A stretch of DNA of 64,000 nt, from the NCBI GenBank assembly GCA_963824885.1, contig CAWGQN010000002.1, positions 305,438 to 369,437 on the forward strand. The letters run 5' to 3'. Each line of letters opens with the position of its first letter. Position 1 is the first letter of the stretch. A model generated the notes under the pieces. The model was not told the DNA's origin. It saw nothing but the letters and a program-made list of their open reading frames with translations, and ran no database searches. The translations under genes and the position numbers were made by a program. Positions 52,209 to 61,109 of the stretch are shown here, one piece after another. Source of the DNA: CAWGQN01 sp963824885. Its GTDB lineage: Bacteria > Actinomycetota > Actinomycetes > Actinomycetales > Microbacteriaceae.

Positions 52209-53018
52209 GTGGGTTGCTCGCGGATATTTCTTGGCGTTTCGAGTGTGGCCGTGTTGGTCGTGTGCGTGGTGGGGGGAGCGGTCACTCCGGCGGTCGCACG
52301 AAACGCAAATTCCTGTTTCGCACCCGGTGAGCGCGGTGGAGCGCGAGACGACGATGTCGAGATAGACCTGCCGTGCAATGCGTCAAGTGATCGACCGCGA
52401 TACAGTGGCTCGCCACCAACGTATCTCTACTTTCCCAGCGTCATTCCTCCCGTCGTGGAGCGGCATGCAGAATTCCTTCATTTTGCTCCGGAAGCCTATT
52501 TAGGTGACGGACGTCGCGAGAGCGGTGTTCCCAATGACGGTCAGGCGAGAGCTGGCACGAGGCTCAGCCTTCTCGATCACTTGGTTGACTTCGAAGTGAC
52601 AGACCCCAACTACAGCGTTGTCGCGCTGACTCACGATCCCGCCAACGCCGCCCATCTAGCGCACCAATTGAGCAATGCGCTGGGTGGGAGTTACATTTAC
52701 ATCTACGTTGTCCACGCGGACCCGAATTTTTTCAATGTGGGCCAAAGCCTTAATTGGATTGTCCACAACCACCCCGCCGCGCGGCAACGCGCCCGTGCCG
52801 CCCAGGCGATTGCTCGGCAGACGTCAATCGGGCCAACCATTTGGGTGGCCGTGGGACCGATTTCGTCAGAGCAGGTTCGGGAAGCGCACGTCGCGACATC
52901 GGCCGTGAATCCGGGGACTGATTTCCGTCAACAGGGCCTTCGTGTTATCAATAACGACCGATATCTGGAGGGTGACCTACGCTATATGCGCGCCTCGAGC
53001 CAGCTCTTGACGGAGTGA
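52209..53018 (+). CDS. secreted cholera-toxin A-chain-like (Enterotoxin_a fold) protein, catalytic residues replaced, copy 2
   Basis: A 269-residue paralogue of the preceding protein, with a signal peptide cleaved after AVA at 28-30, the same position as in copy 1. LYFPSVIPP (73-81) is the first strand, LLDH (121-124) the conserved His strand, and YIYVVHADPNFFNV (164-177) the most conserved block. The catalytic Arg is Phe75, the STS strand reads SVVAL, and the E-x-E site is replaced by A-R-Q. Both copies end ASxQLLTE. GAAGAGG at 52192-52198 precedes the GTG start. It is convergent with kgd (14 bp between). No pentameric B subunit gene is nearby, so a classical AB5 toxin is not indicated. Confidence 0.75.
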   Translation: MGCSRIFLGVSSVAVLVVCVVGGAVTPAVARNANSCFAPGERGGARDDDVEIDLPCNASSDRPRYSGSPPTYLYFPSVIPPVVERHAEFLHFAPEAYLGDGRRESGVPNDGQARAGTRLSLLDHLVDFEVTDPNYSVVALTHDPANAAHLAHQLSNALGGSYIYIYVVHADPNFFNVGQSLNWIVHNHPAARQRARAAQAIARQTSIGPTIWVAVGPISSEQVREAHVATSAVNPGTDFRQQGLRVINNDRYLEGDLRYMRASSQLLTE

Positions 53019-53032
53019 CCGCCGCGTGTTGC

Positions 53033-56000
53033 TCAGAATGCGAGCGCGCGCTGAATCAGTTTTGTTTGCTCGTGAGCGTGCCGCTTGGCTGATCCGGCGG
53101 CGGGTGACGCCGCCGCCGGCCTCGAGACAGCGCGAATCGCGTGTGACGCAAAGTGTTTGTTGAACTCCACGAGAATGAAAGGCCACGCGCCCTGGTTTTC
53201 CGGCTCTTCTTGCACCCACACAAACTCGGCTTTGGGGTAGCGCTCTATTATTCGACGAATGGCATCAATCGGGGCAGGGTAATACTGTTCAAGGCGAACG
53301 AGCGCGACACGCTCGTTCGGGTGCTTGCGACATTCGTCGGCAAGGTCGTAGTGAATCTTTCCCGAATGCAGAATTACTCTTTCGATTTTCGCGGCCTCGC
53401 CGGGGTCTTTCACTATCCGAGCATCGTCCATCACGGTTTCAAATCGACCGCGCGTCAATTCGGCCAACGAACTCGTCGCTTCCCGCAGCCGCAACATCGA
53501 TTTGGGCGTAAAGACAATGAGGGGTGTGCGTGGGCGCGCATACGCTTGGCGACGCAACAGATGAAAGTAGGATGCTGGAGTCGATGGTCGGGCAACGGTC
53601 ATGTTGTTTTCGGCGCACAATTGCAAATAGCGCTCGATTCGTGCCGACGAGTGATCGGGGCCTTGACCCTCATAACCGTGGGGGAGGAGCATGACAAGAG
53701 ACGCTCGCTGGCCCCACTTTTGCTCGGCAGATGAAATGAACTCGTCGACGATTGTTTGCGCACCATTGCCGAAGTCCCCGAACTGCGCCTCCCACAGCAC
53801 CAGGGCGTCGGGGCGTTCAACCGAGTAGCCATATTCGAATCCAACGGCGGCGAACTCGCTGAGGGTGGAATCGTAAATCCAGAATCGGGCCTGATTATCG
53901 GCGAGGTTGGCGAGCGGAAGCCACTCTTGGCCGTTTTCGCGATCATGAAACACCGCGTGCCTTTGCACGAATGTTCCCCGCCGGGTGTCTTGACCCGCCA
54001 TTCGCACGGGGGTGCCCTCGACGAGTAACGAACCCAAAGCGAGCAGCTCGCCGAAGGCCCAATCAATTGCGCCTTCTCGGCTCATTTCGAGGCGCTTCCG
54101 CTGAAGTTGTTGGAGCTTTGTGTGCACCGTGAATCCGACCGGAGGATTATTGAACGCGTCGCCAATCAGCTTGATAACGGAGTCAGATACCCCGGTTGTC
54201 TCGGGTTCGCCATTCGCCTCCGTCTCTGGGGCCGAAGAGTGTGAAGCATTCCGAGTGTCGAGAGCGCGATCAGAATGTGCCGTTGTTGTCGCGTCACGAG
54301 GAACAATCGGAATCGATGCCGTTTGAGCCGCGTGCGTTTCGGCGAACGCGCGTTCGAGGCGGTTCTGGAAATCGCGATGCGCTTCTTCATATTCTTCGAC
54401 GGTAATGTCACCGCGCCCCACGAGCGATTCCGTGTAGAGCTTGCGCACCGAACGCTTCGCTTCGATGAGGTTGTACATGAGAGGTTGGGTCATCGAGGGG
54501 TCGTCGCCCTCATTATGGCCGCGCCTGCGATAGCAAATAAGGTCAATGACAACGTCTTTGTGAAAGCGCTGTCGAAACTCGAAGGCCAATTTTGCCACCC
54601 GAACGACCGCTTCCGGATCGTCACCATTGACGTGCCAAATCGGAGCTTGGATCGCCTTCGCGACGTCGGTCGAGTAAATGGAAGTGCGGGCATCGGTGGG
54701 AAGGGTCGTGAACCCCACCTGGTTGTTGATGTTGATGTGCACCGTGCCACCCGTGCGGTAGGCACGCAATTGCGACATTTGAAGTGTCTCGTAAACCACC
54801 CCTTGAGCTGCCATCGCCGCGTCACCGTGGACGAGAATGGGCAGGGTCGAAAACGACCCAATGGGCTTGCGGTCTTGCTTGGCTCGGACGATTCCCTCGA
54901 GTACGCCGTTGACCGCTTCGAGGTGCGAGGGATTTGCCGCAAGATACACGGGAAGGTCAATGCCACTCGTGCTCCGAAACGTGCCCTCGGTGCCGAGGTG
55001 GTATTTGACGTCACCCGAACCCTGCCCGGGCCGGGGATCGGGAGCTCCTTCGAACTCGCGAAAAATCTCACCGTAGGTCTTTCCGGCAATATTGGTCAAT
55101 ACGTTGAGCCGACCGCGGTGGGCCATTCCGATTGCGACTCCGTCGAGCCCCGAATCGGCCGCACACTGAAGCACCGCGTCGAGAAGCGGAATTGTCGACT
55201 CGCCACCCTCGAGACTGAATCGTTTTTGGCCGACGTACTTGGTTTGGAGAAACGTTTCGAACGCCTCAGCTTCGTTGAGCTTGCTGAGAATTCGCATTTG
55301 GTCGTCGTGCGTGGGCTTCTCGTACTTGCGTTCGAAGTGCTGTTGGATCCAGCCGCGCTGCTCCGGATCTTGAATGTGCATGTACTCGATGCCAATTGTG
55401 CGGCAATACGAATCGCGCAAGACGCCAAGAATGTCTCTCAAGAGCGCCGTGCGGGAGTCGGAAAGCCCCCCCGTGACAAATTCGCGATCAAGGTCCCAAA
55501 ACGAAAGGCCGTGGCTCTCTAGCTCGAGGTCGGGGTGCGTTCGTTGGACGTATTCGAGCGGATCCGTGTCGGCCATGAGGTGGCCTCGAACGCGGTACGA
55601 GTTAATGATTTCTTGAACTCGAGCGGCCTTGCTGACCGTGTCGGACAAGAGGTCGCCGCCAATGTCGGATCCCCATTGAATGGGTACATAAGGAATTCGA
55701 AGCGCCGAGAAAATGTCTTCGTAAAATTCGCGCTTGCCGATGAGCAGCTCTTGCACCTTTTTGAGAAACTCGCCCGATCCCGCTCCCTGTATAACACGGT
55801 GGTCATACGTGCTCGTGAGCGTCACGGTCTTTCCGACTCCGAGTTCGGCGAGCCGACGTTCGGATGAGCCTTGAAATTCTGCGGGATACTCGAGCGCGCC
55901 CGCGCCAATGATCGAACCTTGCCCGAGCATGAGCCGAGGAACGGAGTGCACGGTGCCAATCCCACCGGGGTTCGTCAACGAAATAGTCGTTCCAGCAAAA

Positions 56001-56830
56001 TCGGGAGCAACGAGTTTACCGGCGCGCGCGCGCGTCACAAGGTCTTCGTACGCGACGAGGAACTCTCCGAAGCCCAAAGTTTCGGCGCGTTTGACGCTCG
56101 GAACCTGGAGTGTGCGGGTACCGTCCGGCTTGGGCACGTCAATTGCAATACCAAGATTGATGTGTGCGGGTGTTACAACCGACGCCTTGCCTGAAATTTC
56201 TTTGTAATACACGTTTTGGCTCGGAAATTCTTTGAGCGCTTGGACAATTGCCCACCCGATGAGGTGCGTAAAGGAGACCTTGCCACCGCGAGCGCGCGTG
56301 AGGTGGTTATTAATAATGATCCGGTTGTCGATCATTACCTTCGCGGGGATCGTGCGAACGCTCGTCGCGGTCGGAACCGTCAGGCTTCGGTCCATGTTGG
56401 TGGCAAGCGACTTAGCGGCGCCGCGCAGTGGCGACGTCGAATCGTCTGATTGCTGAGAATCCGCCGGATCACTGACCGCCACCGGAGCCGTGATTGGCGC
56501 GTCTGCCGGAATTGGTTGGGGTTTCGGCTCGACGGAGGTCGTGCGTGCCACCGGTTGGGTCGCGGGAATCACCGGTGCGGGCGCGGTCGGCGGGGGTGTC
56601 ACGGTACCGCGCGGCGATCCGTGTGTGTCAGCGCGCGGGCCGCGCCCGCCAGACGGCGACGAGTCGGCGAGCGTGAGTGAGTAGTCCTCGAGGATCGGCC
56701 ACCACGACCGGTCAACCGAGAACTTGTCGATCAAATAGCGCTCGTGCATATCGTCGACGAGCCACTCGTTGGCACCGTATTCGCTCGACGTTCCGTCGTC
56801 GGCCCCGACCGAGGACCCGTGGCTCGACAC
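53033..56830 (-). CDS. kgd: multifunctional 2-oxoglutarate metabolism enzyme (Kgd/OdhA: succinyltransferase domain fused to E1)
   Basis: In actinobacteria one polypeptide joins an E2-type acyltransferase domain to the thiamin-diphosphate E1 of 2-oxoglutarate dehydrogenase. The N-terminus (GANEWLVDDMHERYLIDKFS) is the E1 segment, followed by a Pro/Ala/Ser-rich linker (residues about 65-140), the acyltransferase domain (NNHLTRARGGKVSFTH, TSTYDHRVIQGAGSGEF with its His) and the E1 domain (MAHRGRLNVLTNIAGK, GDAAMAAQGVVYETLQ, NNQVGFTTLP, LPHGYEGQGPDHSSARIER). No lipoyl domain is present, which is normal. From the GTG at 56830 it has 1265 residues; the open frame also allows ATG at 56887. The start choice follows homologues. 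Confidence 0.94.
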   Translation of the reverse strand: MSSHGSSVGADDGTSSEYGANEWLVDDMHERYLIDKFSVDRSWWPILEDYSLTLADSSPSGGRGPRADTHGSPRGTVTPPPTAPAPVIPATQPVARTTSVEPKPQPIPADAPITAPVAVSDPADSQQSDDSTSPLRGAAKSLATNMDRSLTVPTATSVRTIPAKVMIDNRIIINNHLTRARGGKVSFTHLIGWAIVQALKEFPSQNVYYKEISGKASVVTPAHINLGIAIDVPKPDGTRTLQVPSVKRAETLGFGEFLVAYEDLVTRARAGKLVAPDFAGTTISLTNPGGIGTVHSVPRLMLGQGSIIGAGALEYPAEFQGSSERRLAELGVGKTVTLTSTYDHRVIQGAGSGEFLKKVQELLIGKREFYEDIFSALRIPYVPIQWGSDIGGDLLSDTVSKAARVQEIINSYRVRGHLMADTDPLEYVQRTHPDLELESHGLSFWDLDREFVTGGLSDSRTALLRDILGVLRDSYCRTIGIEYMHIQDPEQRGWIQQHFERKYEKPTHDDQMRILSKLNEAEAFETFLQTKYVGQKRFSLEGGESTIPLLDAVLQCAADSGLDGVAIGMAHRGRLNVLTNIAGKTYGEIFREFEGAPDPRPGQGSGDVKYHLGTEGTFRSTSGIDLPVYLAANPSHLEAVNGVLEGIVRAKQDRKPIGSFSTLPILVHGDAAMAAQGVVYETLQMSQLRAYRTGGTVHININNQVGFTTLPTDARTSIYSTDVAKAIQAPIWHVNGDDPEAVVRVAKLAFEFRQRFHKDVVIDLICYRRRGHNEGDDPSMTQPLMYNLIEAKRSVRKLYTESLVGRGDITVEEYEEAHRDFQNRLERAFAETHAAQTASIPIVPRDATTTAHSDRALDTRNASHSSAPETEANGEPETTGVSDSVIKLIGDAFNNPPVGFTVHTKLQQLQRKRLEMSREGAIDWAFGELLALGSLLVEGTPVRMAGQDTRRGTFVQRHAVFHDRENGQEWLPLANLADNQARFWIYDSTLSEFAAVGFEYGYSVERPDALVLWEAQFGDFGNGAQTIVDEFISSAEQKWGQRASLVMLLPHGYEGQGPDHSSARIERYLQLCAENNMTVARPSTPASYFHLLRRQAYARPRTPLIVFTPKSMLRLREATSSLAELTRGRFETVMDDARIVKDPGEAAKIERVILHSGKIHYDLADECRKHPNERVALVRLEQYYPAPIDAIRRIIERYPKAEFVWVQEEPENQGAWPFILVEFNKHFASHAIRAVSRPAAASPAAGSAKRHAHEQTKLIQRALAF

Positions 56831-56993
56831 AGCCGATCGCCCACTCTCTTGTTGTCGATTTCTTGCGGTTCGATGGAGACTTCGCATCCCCGTCGTTTCT
56901 TGATTCCAAAAAGTAAGCCTAAACCCATCGCATGTGCCGCGCTTACTTTGACGCCGAGCGTGCCTCGCGCGATGCGGGTGGCACGGTAACGGG

Positions 56994-57009
56994 TAGCCTT
57001 GTGGCCATG
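56994..57009 (+). promoter_or_regulatory. predicted leaderless promoter of guaB1
   Basis: TAGCCT at 56994-56999 is exactly seven bases before the ATG at 57007, with no Shine-Dalgarno sequence. An in-frame GTG at 57001 is too close to the box. No clear -35. Confidence 0.4.
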
Positions 57010-58446
57010 CGTTTCTCTGGAACGACCCCGTCCCATGACCTGACGTATTCGGATGTCTTCCTCGTGCCGAGCCGCTCGGAAGTGGCCAGCAGGCTCGACG
57101 TTTCTCTTGAAGCGCCCGATCACTCGGGGGCGACTATTCCCATCGTCTCGGCGAATATGAACTCGGTCACCGGGCCGCGATTGGCAGCGACCTTGGCACG
57201 GCGCGGTGGAATCGGAGTTCTTCCGCAAGACACGAGCCGTGACGACGTCGAGGCCGGTATTTCGTGGGTGAAGGCGCAATCCGTCGATTTCGACACGCCC
57301 GTCGTATTTCGTCCGGACGAGACCGTCGCAACCGCGCTGACCGTCGTTCCACCCGTTGAGGGGCTCAGAATTGTGCTTCTCGACAAAGCGCACGTCCTCG
57401 CCGGTTCTCTCGATGCCGGACGCCTCGGCTCGGCGCTTCCCGACGCGAGGCTTGGTGACCTCATACACGGCGACACCGTCGCGTTCGACGCCGATGACAT
57501 CCGCGACCCTCGCACGGCGTTCGACTCGCTCGTCCGCGCGGGCCTCGACAGTGTCCCGGTCACGCGCGACAGCGTCGTGGTGGGCACGATATCTCGAAAA
57601 TGGGCGCTGCGATCAACGATCTATCGCCCCGCGCTCGACGCGCACGGACGCCTTCGCGTGGGCGCCGCAATCGGGGTCAACGGTGACGTCGCGGGCAAGG
57701 CCGAGGCTCTCGCGGCCGCGGGCGTTGACGTGCTCGTGATCGACACTGCGCACGGTCATCAGGGCGCGATGCTCGGCGCGATCAAGGCGGTTGCTCGACT
57801 CGATCTTGGCGTGCCTATTGTCGCGGGCAACGTTGTCACCGCGCGGGCCGCGCGCGACCTTGTCGAAGCGGGTGCCTCGATTGTCAAGGTCGGTGTCGGG
57901 CCCGGAGCGATGTGTACGACTCGCATGATGACCGCAGTCGGACGCCCGCAGTTTTCAGCGGTGCTCGAGGCATCTCGCGCGGCGAGTGAACTCGGCGCGC
58001 ACGTGTGGGCCGACGGCGGGGTGCGGTATCCGCGCGACGTTGCGCTCGCGCTCGCAGCGGGCGCTTCGTCGGTCATGATTGGGTCGTGGTTTGCGGGAAC
58101 GATCGAGGCGCCGGGAACGCTTCGCGTCGACAAACGAGGTGCGCTGTACAAAGAAAGTTGGGGAATGGCCTCGACGCGGGCTGTCCACGACCGGTTCACT
58201 CAGCTTGATGACTTCGAGCGCGCTCGAAAGGCGCTCTTTGCCGAGGGAATTTCAACGAGCACAATCTACCTCGATCCCCTTCGTCCATCGATTGAAGATT
58301 TACTCGACATGATCACATCCGGAGTCCGAAGTTCGTTGACGTACGCTGGTGCACGGACGGTTGGCGAGTTCCACGAACGCGCTCTCGTCGGCACTCAATC
58401 GGCGGCCGGATACGAAGAAGGAAAGGCGCTCCAGGTGAGCTGGTAA
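57007..58446 (+). CDS. guaB1: GuaB1-family IMPDH/GMP reductase
   Basis: A 479-residue TIM-barrel enzyme with two CBS motifs inserted at about residues 95-215. LTYSDVFLVPSRSEVASRLD and SANMNSVTGPRLAATLARRG open the barrel; VLVIDTAHGHQGAMLGAIKA, VAGNVVTARAARDLVEAGAS and KVGVGPGAMCTTRMMTAVGR carry the NAD and catalytic site, with Cys303 the nucleophile. Actinobacterial GuaB1 has been reported to act as a GMP reductase (GMP to IMP) rather than IMP dehydrogenase, with CBS-bound nucleotides as regulators. It stands divergent from kgd and just upstream of two CNNM/CBS genes, a conserved arrangement. A strong stem-loop follows it. Confidence 0.9.
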   Translation: MRFSGTTPSHDLTYSDVFLVPSRSEVASRLDVSLEAPDHSGATIPIVSANMNSVTGPRLAATLARRGGIGVLPQDTSRDDVEAGISWVKAQSVDFDTPVVFRPDETVATALTVVPPVEGLRIVLLDKAHVLAGSLDAGRLGSALPDARLGDLIHGDTVAFDADDIRDPRTAFDSLVRAGLDSVPVTRDSVVVGTISRKWALRSTIYRPALDAHGRLRVGAAIGVNGDVAGKAEALAAAGVDVLVIDTAHGHQGAMLGAIKAVARLDLGVPIVAGNVVTARAARDLVEAGASIVKVGVGPGAMCTTRMMTAVGRPQFSAVLEASRAASELGAHVWADGGVRYPRDVALALAAGASSVMIGSWFAGTIEAPGTLRVDKRGALYKESWGMASTRAVHDRFTQLDDFERARKALFAEGISTSTIYLDPLRPSIEDLLDMITSGVRSSLTYAGARTVGEFHERALVGTQSAAGYEEGKALQVSW

Positions 58447-58461
58447 GACGAGGACCCACAC

Positions 58462-58499
58462 GGCGTGATTGCCAATCCGTGAGCATTGGCAATCACGCC
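58462..58499 (+). terminator. stem-loop terminator after guaB1
   Basis: GGCGTGATTGCCAAT (58462-58476) and its exact reverse complement (58485-58499) enclose an 8-nt loop, giving a perfect 15-bp stem. There is no T-tract after it, as is common for actinobacterial terminators. It lies between guaB1 and the CNNM/CBS gene. Confidence 0.75.
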
Positions 58500-58582
58500 G
58501 GTATAGTTGACTGAACAATGGACGACCCTCCCTCTGTTATATCGCTGGTGTCTCGCGTAGCGCACCGCTCCGTAGGGAGCCC

Positions 58583-59932
58583 ATGATCGTGGCCAACGAT
58601 TGGGTGATGCTCGCGATTGGCGTCGCCCTGACCATTGGGACCGGCCTCTTTGTGGCGTCGGAGTTCGCTCTTGTCACTCTTGATCGCGCCGAACTCGAGG
58701 CACGGAAGGCGCGCGGAGAGACGCGATTGGAGATGACTATCGCGGCGCTTCGAATGACGTCGACGCACCTGTCAAGCGCTCAGCTCGGCATTACGCTCAC
58801 GACACTGTTGACGGGGTACACGATGGAACCCGCGTTGAGCGGTCTCGTCAGCGGGCCCCTCGAGGCAATCGGGTTGCCGTCTGGCGCGGTGTCAGTTGTC
58901 GGCGCGACTGTCGCAATCGTTATTGCGACGCTCACGTCCATGATTATTGGCGAACTTGTGCCGAAGAACATTGCGATCGCATTGCCGACGGCCACCGCTC
59001 GCCTCGTTGTACCCGTTATTACCACATTTACGGCGGTCTTTCGCCCCGCGGTGGTCGTGCTCAACGGCAGCGCGAATGCCCTCTTGCGGCTTATGAGAAT
59101 TGAGTCGAAAGAAGAACTCTCTGGCGCGCGGACCGCGGAAGAGCTGTCGTCTCTCGTACGACGGTCGGCGAGCGCGGGAGTTCTCGAGGCTGATACCGCA
59201 ACACTGCTCAACCGCACGCTCGCATTTTCCACTCGCACCGCGGCCGACGTCATGACTCCACGCTTGCGGATCGCGAGCGTCGACCGCTCCGATACTGCTC
59301 AAACCGTGCTCGACCGGACGCGATCGACGGGTTATTCTCGATTTCCCGTTGTCGACGGCACTATTGACGACATTGTCGGTATTGTGCATGTGAAACAGGC
59401 AATCGCGATTCCTCGAGCGCGCCGCGGCGATGTTCCCGTTTCGGCACTGCGGTCTGAACCGCTGCGTGTTCCCGAGACGATGATGCTCGACGTTCTTCTC
59501 GCAGAACTTCGGCGCCGCGGATTTCAAATGGCGCTCGTCCTCGACGAATACGGTGGCACGGCGGGAGTAGTCACCCTGGAAGACCTCGTCGAAGAGATCA
59601 TTGGAGAGGTCGCCGACGAGCACGACCGGGCAAAGACGGGCATCGTTCGCGGCGACGGTTTTCTGACATTTCCGGGCATGCTCCGGCCCGACGAGTTGCT
59701 CGAACAAACCGGCGTCAACGTGCCCGAAGGGGGACAATACGAGACGGTGGCCGGTTTTGTTGTGAGTCAACTGGGGTGGCTTCCCCGTGTTGGTGACACG
59801 ATTGCGATTTCCGACGGGACTCTCCGCGTTGAGCGGCTTGACGGGCGGCGAATTGATCGCATTCGATTCTGTACGTCACGGGATGCGTCGGCGAGTTCTC
59901 AGCGCACGGAGGGGGCCTCAACCGGTGAATGA
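58583..59932 (+). CDS. HlyC/CorC (CNNM/CBS) family membrane protein 1
   Basis: A 449-residue protein of the CNNM/CorC type, linked to magnesium or cobalt export in other bacteria. An N-terminal DUF21 domain has about four membrane segments (GVALTIGTGLFVASEFALVT, QLGITLTTLLTGYTMEPAL, IGELVPKNIAIALPTATARL). Two CBS motifs follow from about 205 (FSTRTAADVMTPRLRIASVD, RFPVVDGTIDDIVGIVHVKQ, LVLDEYGGTAGVVTLEDLVE), then a complete C-terminal CorC_HlyC domain (DEHDRAKTGIVRGDGFLTFP). GGGAG precedes the ATG. It overlaps the next gene, a paralogue, by eight bases. Confidence 0.93.
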   Translation: MIVANDWVMLAIGVALTIGTGLFVASEFALVTLDRAELEARKARGETRLEMTIAALRMTSTHLSSAQLGITLTTLLTGYTMEPALSGLVSGPLEAIGLPSGAVSVVGATVAIVIATLTSMIIGELVPKNIAIALPTATARLVVPVITTFTAVFRPAVVVLNGSANALLRLMRIESKEELSGARTAEELSSLVRRSASAGVLEADTATLLNRTLAFSTRTAADVMTPRLRIASVDRSDTAQTVLDRTRSTGYSRFPVVDGTIDDIVGIVHVKQAIAIPRARRGDVPVSALRSEPLRVPETMMLDVLLAELRRRGFQMALVLDEYGGTAGVVTLEDLVEEIIGEVADEHDRAKTGIVRGDGFLTFPGMLRPDELLEQTGVNVPEGGQYETVAGFVVSQLGWLPRVGDTIAISDGTLRVERLDGRRIDRIRFCTSRDASASSQRTEGASTGE

Positions 59933-61007
59933 CTGGATACAGCTTGCGTGGCTTGCCGTGCTGCTCGCTGGAAATGCGTTTTTCGTGGCTGCGGAATTCG
60001 CCGTCATATCTGCGCGGCGATCACAAATTGAGCCGAAAGCGCAAGCGGGCAAGAGAAGCGCAAAGACGGCACTGTGGGCGATGGAAAACGCCACACTCAT
60101 GCTTGCGACGTGCCAACTTGGGATTACGGTCTGCTCGCTTCTGATTCTGAACGTTTCGGAACCGGCCATTCATCATTTGGTCCAGGTTCCGCTCGCCCTC
60201 ACCGGGTGGCCAGCCGAATTTGTGAGCGCCACGGCGTTTGTGATTGCCCTCGTATTCGTTTCTTTTTTGCACATCGTGATCGGAGAGCTCGTTCCAAAAA
60301 ACACATCGTTTTCGCTTCCTGATCGGGCAGCCGTCGTGCTGGCTCCGCCGCTCGTTCTGATTGCGCGTGTGTTTCACCCCATCATTGTTGTTCTCAATGT
60401 GACCGCGAACAGCATCGTGCGTCTCGTCGGGATCGAGCCGAAAGACCAAACCGCGAGCACCTTCACGCTCGAAGAAGTGGCCACGATCGTTGATCGGTCG
60501 ACGAGAGAGGGTGTCCTCGCTGACCGGTCGGGTACCCTCAGTGCGGCTTTCGAATTTACCCACAAAAAAGTAAAAGACATTGCTCTCGGCCCGAACGACG
60601 TCGTGAGCCTGCCCGATACGATCACGCCGGCTCAGTTTGAGAAAGCCGTTGCACAGCACGGCTTTTCGCGCTACGTAATTTGCAATTCTGCCGGCGAACC
60701 GAGTGGGTATTTGCATCTCAAAGATGTCATCGATCATGGCAGTGCTCCGGAAGAGAATGGACACAGCGCGTTCGTAGACAAACACAACACCGTTCCCGTT
60801 CCGACCAAGCGCATTCGGCAGCTCGTGTCGATTTATTCTGAAACAGACCTCGAAGACGCTCTGACGACAATGCGGCGGTCGGGAGCCCATCTTGCGCGCG
60901 TTTTCGATAGAAATGGCGAATCCTGCGGCGTCTTGTTTCTCGAAGACATCATCGAAGAACTCGTCGGCGAGGTTAACGACGCGACGAGTCGTGGGGCACC
61001 CCATTAA
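59925..61007 (+). CDS. HlyC/CorC (CNNM/CBS) family membrane protein 2, without the CorC_HlyC domain
   Basis: A 360-residue paralogue of the upstream protein with the DUF21 membrane domain (WLAVLLAGNAFFVAAEFAVI, CQLGITVCSLLILNVSEPAI, IVIGELVPKNTSFSLPDRAA) and two CBS motifs, ending at FLEDIIEELVGEVNDATSRG. The C-terminal CorC_HlyC domain found in copy 1 is absent. Tandem full-length and short CNNM genes after guaB1 are common in Microbacteriaceae and probably give a hetero-oligomer (inference). The GTG at 59925 is preceded by GGAGGGGG; a longer in-frame reading to 59787 lies in the upstream gene. Confidence 0.92.
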   Translation: MNDWIQLAWLAVLLAGNAFFVAAEFAVISARRSQIEPKAQAGKRSAKTALWAMENATLMLATCQLGITVCSLLILNVSEPAIHHLVQVPLALTGWPAEFVSATAFVIALVFVSFLHIVIGELVPKNTSFSLPDRAAVVLAPPLVLIARVFHPIIVVLNVTANSIVRLVGIEPKDQTASTFTLEEVATIVDRSTREGVLADRSGTLSAAFEFTHKKVKDIALGPNDVVSLPDTITPAQFEKAVAQHGFSRYVICNSAGEPSGYLHLKDVIDHGSAPEENGHSAFVDKHNTVPVPTKRIRQLVSIYSETDLEDALTTMRRSGAHLARVFDRNGESCGVLFLEDIIEELVGEVNDATSRGAPH

Positions 61008-61109
61008 AGTGTGTGCCGTGCGTGTCACCGCACGGTCTGGCAATCGTGGCGACACAATTGGCATCTGGCGATTGCAAGCGCAACACGGACGCGGGTGGGA
61101 GAAGCCAAC

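Noticed and set aside
54275..55522. A 415-codon plus-strand open frame
   Set aside because: It is fully antisense to the E1 domain of kgd and shows no motif, signal or ribosome-binding site.
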